Positions 52,012 to 60,865 of a stretch of 64,000 nucleotides of DNA are shown piece after piece (position 1 is the stretch's first letter; the number at the start of each line of letters is the position of its first letter). Where the stretch lies: assembly GCA_024682835.1 (NCBI GenBank), contig JAIKYU010000017.1, positions 82,651-146,650 on the forward strand. Direction: 5' to 3'. A program made the position numbers and the translations under genes. Under the pieces are notes generated by a model, which ran no database searches, was not told where the DNA came from, and saw only the letters and a list, made by a program, of their open reading frames with translations. The DNA is from Lachnospiraceae bacterium. GTDB lineage: Bacteria > Bacillota > Clostridia > Lachnospirales > Lachnospiraceae.

Positions 52012-52843
52012 TTATTTCGCTTATCTGAGAGATGCCGGTGTGCAAAAGGGTGAGCTGTTGGATGTTTCATCGGACATGATGAATGTGATGCTCCTTTGCA
52101 GAAGGGCGGGGATCACATTTGATCCCAATCACCTGCTGGATGCGCTGCAGGAGGCGGTCGGCCCGGAAGGAACGCTGATGATCCGCGCCTTCTCCTGGGA
52201 CTTCTGTAAGGGGCTCCCCTTCGATGTGCGCACGAGCAAGAGCCGGGTCGGCATACTGGGAGATGTGGCCATGGAGCGGGCGGAGTTTTTAAGAACCAGA
52301 CATCCGCTCTATTCATGGATGGTATGGGGAAGATTCCAACAGGAGCTGTGTGCGCTGGATCAGATCAATGCATTCGGATCCGGGACCCCCTTCGAGTTTC
52401 TCGCGTTACATGAGGGAAGGCAGCTTCGGATCGGTCATACACATGCGCCGGGCTATACACAGATGCATCATATTGAAAAACTGGTGGATGTTCCATATCG
52501 TTACGAGAAGTATTTTGACGGTGACTATACGGACGGGGACGGGCAGACCGAACGAAGACGATATACCATGTTTGTCAGGCGACTGGATCTGGATGCGTGC
52601 GTCAGAGACAAATGGTCGCTGATGGAAGCGAAATGGAGAGAGAAGCACCTGCTGCAGGAGGGGGCGTTTGGCGGAATCGAATGGGGCAGGCTTTTGCTGC
52701 GTGAAGCGGGGGAGATCGAGTTCCGGGACCTTACAGAGAATTACGGAAGAAACAGTTATACGGTGAACGGCGTTCCGGGATTCGAGGATGTGACGCGCGA
52801 CGGGGAGTTCGAGCATCAGTACACCGGTGATTTGCAGGAGTAG
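52001..52843 (+). CDS. AAC(3)-like N-acyltransferase
   Basis: 280 residues. LMIRAFSWDFCKG, FDVRTSKSRVGILGDVAM, RTRHPLYSWMVWG and RIGHTHAPGYTQMHHIE follow the aminoglycoside 3-N-acetyltransferase family, which moves acetyl from acetyl-CoA to amino groups. In surface glycan loci such members act on amino sugars. An ACP and an adenylating enzyme 3 kb downstream raise the possibility that it uses an acyl-ACP donor instead, but nothing in the protein itself proves that. ATG 52001 overlaps the previous gene by 11 bases and has GGAG upstream. Confidence 0.8.
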   Translation: MEFDYFAYLRDAGVQKGELLDVSSDMMNVMLLCRRAGITFDPNHLLDALQEAVGPEGTLMIRAFSWDFCKGLPFDVRTSKSRVGILGDVAMERAEFLRTRHPLYSWMVWGRFQQELCALDQINAFGSGTPFEFLALHEGRQLRIGHTHAPGYTQMHHIEKLVDVPYRYEKYFDGDYTDGDGQTERRRYTMFVRRLDLDACVRDKWSLMEAKWREKHLLQEGAFGGIEWGRLLLREAGEIEFRDLTENYGRNSYTVNGVPGFEDVTRDGEFEHQYTGDLQE

Positions 52844-52852
52844 AACAGGATC

Positions 52853-53743
52853 ATGAAACTGTGTCTTGGAACCGTTCAGCTGGGGATGGACTACGGAGTG
52901 CAGGGGGGCCATCAGCCGGCATACAGTAAAGCGGATGAGATCCTGTCGCTGGCAGAGAAGAGCGGAATTCACACGTTTGACTGTGCGGCTGCCTACGGGG
53001 AGGCGGAGAGCGTCCTCGGCCACTATGTCGGGCATAACAGGGAGAAGACCGGTCAGATCCGGGTGATCTCAAAGCTCGCGGCGGGTGTCTTTCGGGATCA
53101 GCCGTCGGGAGACTGGGCGGATCTGGCAATCCGGCAGGCAAAGGCCAGCAGGGAACGGCTTCATGTACAGCAGCTGGAGGCGTATCTGTTTCACGACGCG
53201 TCGATGATTCAAGCGCCGGCTGCGGTTACTGCCCTTCGTGAGGTACAGCGCGCAGGCGTGGCAAAAAAAATCGGTGTATCCGTCTATAGCCCGGAGGAAG
53301 CGATGAAAGCGCTGGATTATACGGAAATCGAGGTGATCCAGATTCCGTATAATGTGTTTGATCACCGGCTGGACCGATGCGACTTTTTCGAAAGAGCCGG
53401 GGAACGCGGGGTACAGGTGTATGCCAGAAGCGTTTTGCTGCAGGGACTTCTGACAATGGACACGGACCGGTTCCCGGAAAAGATGTCCTTTGCAAAATCC
53501 GTCGTCGGAAGGTATCATGATATTTGCGCCGGATACGGGATCACGCCGCTACGTGCCGCGATCAATTATGTTGTAAAGCATCCGGGAATTGACTGTCTTG
53601 TTTTCGGCGTTGACAGTCCGGAACAACTGAATGAGTTTGTTGATGCGGTGTCGGCAGGGATTCCGGAGGAATTGAAAGAGGAGTTGACGGCCGCCTTTTG
53701 GGTGGAGGAGGAGAAGCTGGTGAATCCGGTTCTGTGGAAATAG
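52853..53743 (+). CDS. Aldo/keto reductase family oxidoreductase
   Basis: 296 residues. The catalytic tetrad is visible: Asp in HTFDCAAAYGEAE with Tyr, Lys in VISKLAAG, and His in EAYLFHDASM. LGTVQLGMDYGVQG opens the barrel. Members near SpsF and class III aminotransferase genes occur in nonulosonate-like loci, where they probably reduce or oxidise sugar or keto-acid intermediates with NAD(P). GCAGGAG lies before the ATG. It has no signal peptide, so it acts in the cytoplasm. Confidence 0.85.
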   Translation: MKLCLGTVQLGMDYGVQGGHQPAYSKADEILSLAEKSGIHTFDCAAAYGEAESVLGHYVGHNREKTGQIRVISKLAAGVFRDQPSGDWADLAIRQAKASRERLHVQQLEAYLFHDASMIQAPAAVTALREVQRAGVAKKIGVSVYSPEEAMKALDYTEIEVIQIPYNVFDHRLDRCDFFERAGERGVQVYARSVLLQGLLTMDTDRFPEKMSFAKSVVGRYHDICAGYGITPLRAAINYVVKHPGIDCLVFGVDSPEQLNEFVDAVSAGIPEELKEELTAAFWVEEEKLVNPVLWK

Positions 53744-53794
53744 TTTCGCAGAACTGTTCAGAAGGCGACAACCCGGCCAAGGGGGGAGATGTAT

Positions 53795-54556
53795 ATGAAA
53801 TATCTGGCAATGATTCAGGCACGATGCGGATCGACGCGTCTGCCCAATAAGGTTCTGAAGGACATCTGCGGAAAACCGCAGCTGCAGCGGGTGATTGAAC
53901 GGGCGGGGAGAGCCGCCCATGTGGACGAGGTGATGGTGATCACCTCGATTCATAAGGAGAATCTACCCATTCTCCGGTTGTGCGCAGAGCTTGGGATCCG
54001 GGTCGGCGTCGGCTCGGAGGAGGATGTGCTGGACCGGTATTATCAGACAGCGCGATTGATCCGTCCGGACTATGTGATCCGGATTACGGCGGATTGCCCG
54101 CTTTTTGACGGGCGTCTGCTGGATGCCGCCATAGAGCAGATGGGGGCAGAGACGGATTTCTGCGGGATGATGAGTGAAGAATTTGCGGATGGTCTCGATC
54201 TGGAGATTATGCGTTTTTCCGCGTTGGAAAGGGCCTGGAGAGAGGCGGAGCATTCCTTTGAGCGGGAGCATGTCACCCAGTATATCAGGCGCCATCCGGA
54301 ACTGTTTTCGATCATGGATTTCCGGTCGCCGGTGGGTTACTTTGGTGAACACCGCTGGACGGTGGATGAACCGGAGGACTACGAACTGGTATCACGCATT
54401 TACACGCATTTCATAAAAGAAGCCGGGGTGGAGGATTTCGGATATCGCGAAGTGCTTGATTATGTAAATGCCCATCCTGAATTGTCTGCACTGAATCAAA
54501 AATACAGCAGAAATGAGGGACTCGAAAAATCCATTCGCGAGGACAGGCTTGTATAG
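53795..54556 (+). CDS. SpsF-like cytidylyltransferase family protein
   Basis: 253 residues from ATG 53795 after GGGGGGAG; ATG 53789 is an alternative two codons upstream. MIQARCGSTRLPNKVLKDI is the nucleotide-binding loop of the CMP-KDO/CMP-NeuAc synthetase superfamily, and IRITADCPLFDG holds the metal-binding Asp. The family includes SpsF of spore coat glycan and is common beside nonulosonate genes. It probably activates an acidic sugar with CTP. No NeuB-type synthase is visible in the window, so its sugar is unknown. It is followed by a class III aminotransferase. Confidence 0.85.
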   Translation: MKYLAMIQARCGSTRLPNKVLKDICGKPQLQRVIERAGRAAHVDEVMVITSIHKENLPILRLCAELGIRVGVGSEEDVLDRYYQTARLIRPDYVIRITADCPLFDGRLLDAAIEQMGAETDFCGMMSEEFADGLDLEIMRFSALERAWREAEHSFEREHVTQYIRRHPELFSIMDFRSPVGYFGEHRWTVDEPEDYELVSRIYTHFIKEAGVEDFGYREVLDYVNAHPELSALNQKYSRNEGLEKSIREDRLV

Positions 54557-54575
54557 AAAAGGAGACGGAAGACTC

Positions 54576-55865
54576 ATGGACAGATTTGAAAGATCGGAGC
54601 AGCTGCTTGCCAGAGAACGGAAGGTATCGCCGCTTGCGGCACAAACCTACAGCAAGTCCTACCGGTATTTTTCCGGAGGCTGTGCGCCCAGCTATATGGA
54701 TCATGGGGAAGGCTGTTACATTTATGACGTAGACGGGAACCGGTTCCTTGATTTCATGTGCGCCCTTGGGCCGATCACGGTGGGATATAACGAACCGGCC
54801 GTCAATGAGGCCGTCATCCGGCAGGTCGGAAAATTCTCCAGCGGCTCGCTTCAATCGGAGCTGGAGGTCAGGCTGGCGGAAAAGCTGTGCGCGATCATTC
54901 CCTGTGCGGAGATGGTCCGGTTTGTAAAAAACGGTGGAGACGCGACCACGGCGGCAGTGCGTCTGGCCAGAGCGTACACCGGCCGGGATATCGTTCTGAT
55001 GTCCGGATATCACGGGATGCACGACTGGTCCATCGGAGCTTCGGAGAATCATAAGGGTGTTCCGGAGGCAGTGAGGAATCTGACGAAAAATTTCGAATAT
55101 AATGATCTTGGGGATCTTGAGGAGAAGCTGAAGGAAAACGAGGTGGCCGCCGTTATTCTGGAACCGATTCAGAGCAGCGGTCCGAAGGATGGATATCTTG
55201 CTGCGGTAAAGGATCTGGCGCACCGATTCGGCGCGATCCTGATCTTTGATGAGGTGGTTTCCGGATTCCATTACGCTCTGGGCGGTGCCCAGGAGCTGTT
55301 CGGCGTAAAACCGGATCTGGTGGCGTTTGGAAAAGGGATGGCAAACGGTTACGCCATTTCCGCGGTGGCCGGCAGAAGGGATCTGATGGAGCAGATTGAG
55401 CAGGGTGTTTTCATCTCGACAACTTTTGGCGGTGACAGCGTTCCGATGGCGGCGTCCCTGGCAACCATTGAGATTCTGGAACAGCCGGGGTTCTATGAGC
55501 ATATTGTCAGGATCGGAACCATGATGCGTGACGGGATTCAGGCCTGTGTGGACCGATATCATCTGCAGGATGTGGTTTCGGTCAGCGGTATGCCGCAGCA
55601 TTGCGGTGTGTCGTTTGAGGGAGCCGGCTCCCTGTCTTACCTGGATATACAGTCGGTCTATTCCCAGACCATGCTGCAGGCCGGCATCCTGGTATTTGCC
55701 ATTTATTTTCTGAATAGGCATCACACAGAGAAGGAGGCACAGATGTATCTCGAAGCGACGGACAGAGCGTTTTCTCTGATCCGAAGGGCAGTGGATGCGG
55801 ACAGTCTGGAGGGAATTCTCACAGGCGGCAAGGTTGATCCGGTGTTTAAGAGAAACATCAAATGA
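54576..55865 (+). CDS. Class III PLP-dependent aminotransferase (glutamate-1-semialdehyde aminomutase-like)
   Basis: 429 residues from ATG 54576 with AAAAGGAGAC upstream. The PLP lysine is Lys253 in VAFGKGMANGYAISAV, and Asp225/Glu226 lie in LIFDEVVSGFH. YFSGGCAPSYMDHGEG and EPIQSSGP fit the GSA-aminomutase-like branch. There is no haem pathway context here. Between SpsF and an ACP, it may aminate a sugar, or form an amino acid loaded by the adenylating enzyme downstream. Both are inference. The end is 44 bases before the ACP gene. Confidence 0.85.
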   Translation: MDRFERSEQLLARERKVSPLAAQTYSKSYRYFSGGCAPSYMDHGEGCYIYDVDGNRFLDFMCALGPITVGYNEPAVNEAVIRQVGKFSSGSLQSELEVRLAEKLCAIIPCAEMVRFVKNGGDATTAAVRLARAYTGRDIVLMSGYHGMHDWSIGASENHKGVPEAVRNLTKNFEYNDLGDLEEKLKENEVAAVILEPIQSSGPKDGYLAAVKDLAHRFGAILIFDEVVSGFHYALGGAQELFGVKPDLVAFGKGMANGYAISAVAGRRDLMEQIEQGVFISTTFGGDSVPMAASLATIEILEQPGFYEHIVRIGTMMRDGIQACVDRYHLQDVVSVSGMPQHCGVSFEGAGSLSYLDIQSVYSQTMLQAGILVFAIYFLNRHHTEKEAQMYLEATDRAFSLIRRAVDADSLEGILTGGKVDPVFKRNIK

Positions 55866-55909
55866 TATAAACAGATGATACACATGATCATGCAGGGAAG
55901 GGGGAACAA

Positions 55910-56143
55910 ATGAAGGAAAGAGTGCTGCAGGTGTTGCGGGATTACAAAAGCGCTGTTGATTACGAAAAAGAAACGGCGCTGATCTCCGGCGGAATTATTG
56001 ATTCCATGGAATGGGTGGAACTGATCGAAAAACTCGAGAAGGCTTTTCAGGTGACGATTCCGTTGGAACAGCTTACCGCAGAGAATTTTAATTCGGCGGA
56101 TGCGATCGTTGCCCTGATGGAGGAATTAACGAAAAATGCATAG
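55910..56143 (+). CDS. Acyl carrier protein
   Basis: 77 residues, normal ACP length. The phosphopantetheine site is Ser32 in IIDSMEWVELIEKLE. Four-helix spacing is retained. It follows AGGGAAGGGGG and overlaps the adenylating-enzyme gene by 8 bases, so they are co-translated and probably work together. It would carry an acyl or aminoacyl group as thioester for transfer, likely to a sugar in this context. It is not the fatty acid ACP by context. A D-alanine carrier (DltC-like) role is an alternative, but no dltB or dltD gene is present. Confidence 0.88.
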   Translation: MKERVLQVLRDYKSAVDYEKETALISGGIIDSMEWVELIEKLEKAFQVTIPLEQLTAENFNSADAIVALMEELTKNA

Positions 56144-57623
56144 AAATCGCGAATCTGTGGTGGCCTGCGTGGCCGGCTGGTCGGAAAGCAGACCGGATGC
56201 GGCGTGTATTGTGGACCGAAACGGCATGATCACCTATGGAGAGGCCTGGCGGGAGGTGTGCAGATATGCCGCCGGTCTTCGGGAATACGGCGTTTTTGAT
56301 GGTGATTATGTACTGACGGAGTGTACGCAGGACCGTCGTTTTCTGCTGCTGGATCTGGCCTGTGAGCTTCTTGGCGCCGTTTTTGTGCCGCTGGAACGGG
56401 GATGCAGTAAGGAGCGCAGGGATACCGTTTTGTCGGAAACGGAAGCGAAGCTTTTACTGACGGAGCAAGATGCGGAAGCGGCCTGCCGTCACGAGACAGT
56501 GGCTTCTTTTGTTGACCGTCTTCCCAGACAGGGGATCCGGGAGCGGACTTTTCCTGTCGGGGATACCGTGGCGGAAATCCTGTATACCACCGGCACCACG
56601 GGACTTCCGAAGGGAATAGAGATTACCCATCTGGCAAATGTTGCGCTTGCGGAAAACATTATCTACGGCGTGGAGATGCGGCAGGATAATATGGAGCTGA
56701 TTCCCCTGCCTGTCAGTCATTCGCATGGTCTGCGCTGCAGTTATGCCAATCTGGTCAATGGAAGCGCGGTGGTTCTGATGGAGGGAGTCACGCCGATCCT
56801 GGATTTCTTCTCCGTGCTGGATCGTTATCCGGTAACGGCCATGGATCTTTCTCCCAGTGCTGTGCTGATTCTGATGAAGCTCTCCCGGGGAAAGCTTTCA
56901 GAGTATCGGGATCGGTTTGACTATGTCCAGGTCGGGACAGCCAAGCTGGGAACCAGGGAAAAGGATTACCTCAGGGAGACCTTGACGGATGCCAGATTGT
57001 ATGATTTTTACGGCTCCACCGAGTCCGGCAGAACCTGTGTGATCGATTTTAACCGCATCCGAAAGGGCGAGGGCTGTATCGGTACGGCAACAAAGCACGC
57101 GCATATTCTTGTGACGGATGAGAAGGGGGAGGAAATGGTCTCTTCGCGGGACAGGATGGGTCTCCTGGCCTTTTCCGGAGAAATGAACATGAGAGGATAT
57201 TTCAAGCATCCGGAGCTTACGGCTACGGTTCTGAGAAACGGCATCGTCTATTCCGGTGATCTGGGATACATCGACGAGGACGGAGCAGTCTTCATCATGG
57301 GCAGGCAGGGGGACATCATCAACCGGGGCGGAATCAAGATCGCACCGGAGGAGGTGGAGGGTCCCGCAAGGGGGCTGGAGATGATTGATGACTGTGCCTG
57401 TGTCGCCATGGAGGATGACATATCCGGTCAGGCACCCGCCCTGTTCGTGGTATGGAAGAAAGGGGCAGAGGCAGATCCGGTGAAGCTGAGAACCCTGCTT
57501 GGTGAGAAGCTGGACAAATACCGGATGCCAAAGGAAATCTATGAGATCGATCATATTCCTCACTCGGAAAACGGAAAGATCCTCCGCAGAGAATTAAGGA
57601 AACTGCTCCCGGGAAAAGAATGA
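56136..57623 (+). CDS. ANL superfamily adenylating enzyme (acyl- or aminoacyl-ACP ligase-like)
   Basis: 495 residues. ATP loop YTTGTTGLPKG (150-160), FYGSTESG, YSGDLGYIDEDG, and catalytic Lys481 in ENGKILRREL. It activates a carboxylic acid as acyl-AMP and passes it to a pantetheine thiol. The start overlaps the ACP gene by 8 bases, so the ACP is the obvious acceptor. It resembles DltA- and fatty acyl-AMP-ligase-like proteins in layout, but the specificity cannot be read by eye. The acid could be an amino acid or hydroxy acid destined for an amino sugar (inference). Confidence 0.88.
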   Translation: MHRNRESVVACVAGWSESRPDAACIVDRNGMITYGEAWREVCRYAAGLREYGVFDGDYVLTECTQDRRFLLLDLACELLGAVFVPLERGCSKERRDTVLSETEAKLLLTEQDAEAACRHETVASFVDRLPRQGIRERTFPVGDTVAEILYTTGTTGLPKGIEITHLANVALAENIIYGVEMRQDNMELIPLPVSHSHGLRCSYANLVNGSAVVLMEGVTPILDFFSVLDRYPVTAMDLSPSAVLILMKLSRGKLSEYRDRFDYVQVGTAKLGTREKDYLRETLTDARLYDFYGSTESGRTCVIDFNRIRKGEGCIGTATKHAHILVTDEKGEEMVSSRDRMGLLAFSGEMNMRGYFKHPELTATVLRNGIVYSGDLGYIDEDGAVFIMGRQGDIINRGGIKIAPEEVEGPARGLEMIDDCACVAMEDDISGQAPALFVVWKKGAEADPVKLRTLLGEKLDKYRMPKEIYEIDHIPHSENGKILRRELRKLLPGKE

Positions 57624-57675
57624 GCAGAAGGATAAGGGGCCTGTTTGATCCGGTCATGAAAAAGGGGAGGGCGAT

Positions 57676-58839
57676 GTGGAGATAAAGGAGAACAAAAAGA
57701 GCTGGAAGAGCGGAAGAATCCTGGTGACCCGTTCCTCTCTTCCGCCTTTGGAGGAATATGTGGACGAGATCCGGGATCTGTGGGAGAGTCACTGGATCAC
57801 AAATATGGGCGCCAAGCACGAAGAACTGCGCGAAGCCCTGAGAGCGTATCTTGGAGCGGAGCATCTGGAGCTTTTTACCAATGGCCATATGGCGATTGAG
57901 CTTTCGCTGCAGGCCATGGAACTGCCGGAGGGCTCTGAAGTGATCACCACGCCCTTCACCTTTGCCTCCACGACCCACGCGATTGTGCGCAACGGTCTGC
58001 AGCCGGTCTTCTGTGATATTGATCCCGAGACTTTTGTCCTGGATCCTGCCGGGATCGATGCGCTGATCACCGATCGGACTGCCGCCATTCTGCCGGTTCA
58101 TGTGTACGGCAATCTCTGCGATGTGGATGCGATCGGGCAGATTGCACAGAAGTACGGTCTCAAAGTGATCTATGATGCCGCGCATGCGTTTGGCGAGGAA
58201 TACCGCGGACATCAGATCGGCGAGTTCGGAGACGCCTCCTGCTTTTCTTTTCATGCCACCAAGGTATACAATACCATTGAGGGTGGGGCGGTTGCCTATC
58301 GGGATGAGAGCTTCGGAAGACTCCTGTACCGATTGAAGAACTTCGGAATCAGGGATGCGGAGACTGTGGACGGCATCGGCGCCAACGCCAAGATGAACGA
58401 ATTCTGCGCAGCCATGGGACTGTGCAATCTCCGGCATCTCCCGGAGAAGCTGAAATCAAGGAAAGAGGCTGCGGAACGGTACCGTGAGAGGCTGGAGGGC
58501 GTTCCCGGACTTCGGCTTTTAAAACCAAAGGACGGGTTGAAACAGAACTATGCCTACTTCCCCGTGGTGTTTAACGAAAAAGAATTCGGGGCAACCAGGA
58601 ATGATGTCTTCGCTGCGCTCGACCGGGCGGGAATCGGAGCGCGGAAATATTTCTATCCCCTGACCAGTTCCTATACCTGTTATCAGGGACGTTTCGACCC
58701 GGGACAGACACCGGTGGCGCTCCATATCAGCAAGCGGGTTCTCACGCTCCCTCTTTACGCGGATATGGATCCCCGGGATATCGACAGAATCTGCAGCGTA
58801 GTACTCTCCTGCGGGACTGAAAGGAAGACGCATGGATAA
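57676..58839 (+). CDS. DegT/DnrJ/EryC1 sugar aminotransferase, VioA/FdtB-like
   Basis: 387 residues. GTG 57676 with GGGGAGG five bases upstream; an ATG at 57674 is out of frame. PLP lysine Lys196 in SFHATKVYNTIEGGAV, Asp167 in IYDAAHAFGEEY. VTRSSLPPLEEYVDEI and WITNMGAKHEEL fit the VioA/FdtB group that aminates dTDP-4-keto-6-deoxyglucose or the 3-keto isomer. The sugar amine formed could be the target of the nearby acyl machinery, as VioB acetylates VioA's product elsewhere. The dTDP-sugar genes are not in the window. It ends overlapping the next gene by 8 bases. Confidence 0.87.
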   Translation: MEIKENKKSWKSGRILVTRSSLPPLEEYVDEIRDLWESHWITNMGAKHEELREALRAYLGAEHLELFTNGHMAIELSLQAMELPEGSEVITTPFTFASTTHAIVRNGLQPVFCDIDPETFVLDPAGIDALITDRTAAILPVHVYGNLCDVDAIGQIAQKYGLKVIYDAAHAFGEEYRGHQIGEFGDASCFSFHATKVYNTIEGGAVAYRDESFGRLLYRLKNFGIRDAETVDGIGANAKMNEFCAAMGLCNLRHLPEKLKSRKEAAERYRERLEGVPGLRLLKPKDGLKQNYAYFPVVFNEKEFGATRNDVFAALDRAGIGARKYFYPLTSSYTCYQGRFDPGQTPVALHISKRVLTLPLYADMDPRDIDRICSVVLSCGTERKTHG

Positions 58840-59791
58840 AAAAAGGGTTTCGATTGTCACGGGAGTCTACAATTCCGAGAAGACAATCGAAAAGGTGATT
58901 GATGAAATCAGACAGGTTTTCGACGGACAGGATCGCTACGACTGGGAAGCGATTCTTGTGGATGACTGCAGCCCCGATGGGGTATATGAAGTCCTGAAAC
59001 GGCTGGCTGCGGCGGATCAGAGAATCAAGGTGGTCCATCTGGCCAAGAATTCCGGGCAGGGCAACGCGGTGATTGAGGGCTATCGCTTTGCGTCAGGGGA
59101 TTTTATCATTGACATGGATGATGATTTTCAGATGCCTGCGGGGGAGGCGCTGAGAATGCTGACGTATCTGGAGGAGGAGAATCTGGATGTGGTCTTCGCC
59201 AGGTATCCGTCCCAGAAGGAGAGTCTGTTTCGCCGGCTGGGGAGCAAATTCAACGATTGGACCATCGGACTGATGACCGGAAAGCCCCGGGGAATCCGCG
59301 TAAACTTCTTCATGGTGATGAGAAGGTTTGTCATGGAGCGGTGCACGGAATATGCCGGTTTCTATCCCAATATGTACGGGATCATCTTTGCGACGACCTC
59401 CAATGTGCGCAATCTGCTTGTGGAGCACAGACCCCGGGCATACGGCCGCTCCAATTACAGCTTCCGCAAGCTGGTGCGTCTCTGGTCCAACGGATTTCTC
59501 AATTTTTCGATCGCCCCTCTCAGAATGACCATGAAGGCGGGAGGGATTATCGTGGCGCTGTCCTTTCTGGCAGCCTGTGTGGTTGCCGTGAGAACAATTC
59601 TGTACGGTACAAAATCCGTAGGCTGGTCTTCGCTGATTATCACCATGATTTTTCTTTCGGGAGTGATCCTGCTCAGTATCGGTATGCTGGGTGAATACCT
59701 GGGCAGACTTTATCTTTCCGCCACCGGGCTGCCGAGAGCCACTGTCCGGGAGACCTGCAATCTGGGAGAAAACGGGAAGGGAAAGGAATGA
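58832..59791 (+). CDS. GT2 polyprenyl-phosphate glycosyltransferase, ArnC/DPM1-like
   Basis: 319 residues. IVTGVYNSEKTIEKVIDEI, LVDDCSPDG and DFIIDMDDDFQMP (metal site) are typical, with two C-terminal transmembrane segments. The family moves a sugar from a nucleotide donor to undecaprenyl phosphate, giving a flipped donor for GT-C enzymes. GtrA, a presumed flippase partner, is encoded 650 bases downstream, and several GT-C-like proteins are present in the locus. The amino sugar made by the VioA-like enzyme is a candidate substrate (inference). Confidence 0.9.
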   Translation: MDKKRVSIVTGVYNSEKTIEKVIDEIRQVFDGQDRYDWEAILVDDCSPDGVYEVLKRLAAADQRIKVVHLAKNSGQGNAVIEGYRFASGDFIIDMDDDFQMPAGEALRMLTYLEEENLDVVFARYPSQKESLFRRLGSKFNDWTIGLMTGKPRGIRVNFFMVMRRFVMERCTEYAGFYPNMYGIIFATTSNVRNLLVEHRPRAYGRSNYSFRKLVRLWSNGFLNFSIAPLRMTMKAGGIIVALSFLAACVVAVRTILYGTKSVGWSSLIITMIFLSGVILLSIGMLGEYLGRLYLSATGLPRATVRETCNLGENGKGKE

Positions 59792-59795
59792 GAAG

Positions 59796-60449
59796 ATGAT
59801 TCTGGCGATTTATGGGGCAGGAGGTCTGGGACAACAGGTCAGTGAAATGGCAGAAAGATGGTATGCGACGCGCTGGGAGCGGATCGTGTTCATCAATGAT
59901 CTGTTGGAGAAACAGGCAGAACAGGAAGGACATGCGGTCATGCCCTACCGGTTATTTGTCAAACAGTTTTCCGGGGAGGATACGGAGTTCCTGATTGCCT
60001 CGGGAGAGCCGGATCTCAGGAGGGAGTATTATGAGCGCATTACGGGGGATGGATTTCATCTGACGACCCTGATTCACCCGGAGGCCGAAGTTTCGCCGAC
60101 AGCGGTTCTGGGAGACGGGATCATCGCCCTCCGCGGATGCGTGATCAATCATCACGCGCAGGTGGGAACGAATACCTGTCTGATGATCAATTCGGTGATT
60201 GGTCATGACAGCGTCATCGCACCCCATTGCCAGATCAGCACCTTCGTGTCGATCGGAGGGCATTGTTCCGTGGGGGAATGCACCTTTTTCGGACTTCAGG
60301 CCTCGCTCAGGGACACGGTGTCCGTCGGGCGATATGTGATCGTCGGCGAGGGCACGCACGTTCTGAAGGCTGTTCAGGACGAGGTGGTGGTGATGGGAAA
60401 TCCGGGGAAGCCCTGCTTTATGAACTCCCGGAAACGGGTGTTCCGTTGA
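59796..60449 (+). CDS. PglD-like sugar O/N-acyltransferase (left-handed beta-helix)
   Basis: 217 residues from ATG 59796 with AAAGGA upstream. An N-terminal Rossmann-like part (IYGAGGLGQQVSEM) binds sugar nucleotide, and the hexapeptide-repeat C-terminal part has INHHAQVGTNT with the likely catalytic His and INSVIGHDSVI. PglD acetylates UDP-4-amino sugars using acetyl-CoA. The PglE-like aminotransferase at 37653 and VioA-like enzyme at 57676 would supply such sugars. An acyl donor from the ACP system is also possible. The end overlaps gtrA (TTGA). Confidence 0.87.
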   Translation: MILAIYGAGGLGQQVSEMAERWYATRWERIVFINDLLEKQAEQEGHAVMPYRLFVKQFSGEDTEFLIASGEPDLRREYYERITGDGFHLTTLIHPEAEVSPTAVLGDGIIALRGCVINHHAQVGTNTCLMINSVIGHDSVIAPHCQISTFVSIGGHCSVGECTFFGLQASLRDTVSVGRYVIVGEGTHVLKAVQDEVVVMGNPGKPCFMNSRKRVFR

Positions 60450-60865
60450 TCCGGCAGTTTATCCGCTTTGGTATTGTGGGCGTAACCAATACCGTCGTCG
60501 GCTATCTCATCTACGCCGCCGCGCTGTTCTGCCTTACCCCGTTACACTTTACCTATGATTATCTGGCGGCCAATATCCTCTCCTTCCTGCTGAGCACACT
60601 ATGGGCGTTCTTCTGGAACAACCGGTTCGTCTTTGTCAAAGAGGAAGGGGAGAAGAGAAATCTCTGGAGTGCGCTGCTGAAGATGTATATCAGCTACGGC
60701 TTTTCCGGATTGATCCTGGGAAATCTGATGCTCTGGATCTTCGTGCGGATGGGGATTCACAAGCTGCTGGCTCCGGTATTCAAATTGGCAGTCACAGTGC
60801 CCGTCAATTTTCTGCTGAACCGGTTTTGGACCTTTCGCTCCGCCGGGGGAAATAAGGGGTTTTGA
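60446..60865 (+). CDS. GtrA family membrane protein
   Basis: 139 residues, four transmembrane segments. TTG start overlapping the previous stop (TTGA at 60446). FIRFGIVGVTNTVVGYLIY and the final KLAVTVPVNFLLNRFWTF are the GtrA signature. GtrA proteins are thought to flip polyprenyl-phosphate sugars for surface glycan decoration and usually pair with a GT2 such as the gene at 58832. The next gene follows without gap. Confidence 0.9.
   Translation: MIRQFIRFGIVGVTNTVVGYLIYAAALFCLTPLHFTYDYLAANILSFLLSTLWAFFWNNRFVFVKEEGEKRNLWSALLKMYISYGFSGLILGNLMLWIFVRMGIHKLLAPVFKLAVTVPVNFLLNRFWTFRSAGGNKGF

Noticed and set aside
59691..59795. Start of the PglD-like gene at 59691
   Set aside because: The extra residues overlap the end of the GT2 gene in another frame; ATG 59796 gives the GAGG-type N-terminus and has AAAGGA upstream.
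60227..60445. Start of the GtrA gene at 60227
   Set aside because: It would overlap the PglD-like gene by over 200 bases; TTG 60446 starts right before the GtrA signature.
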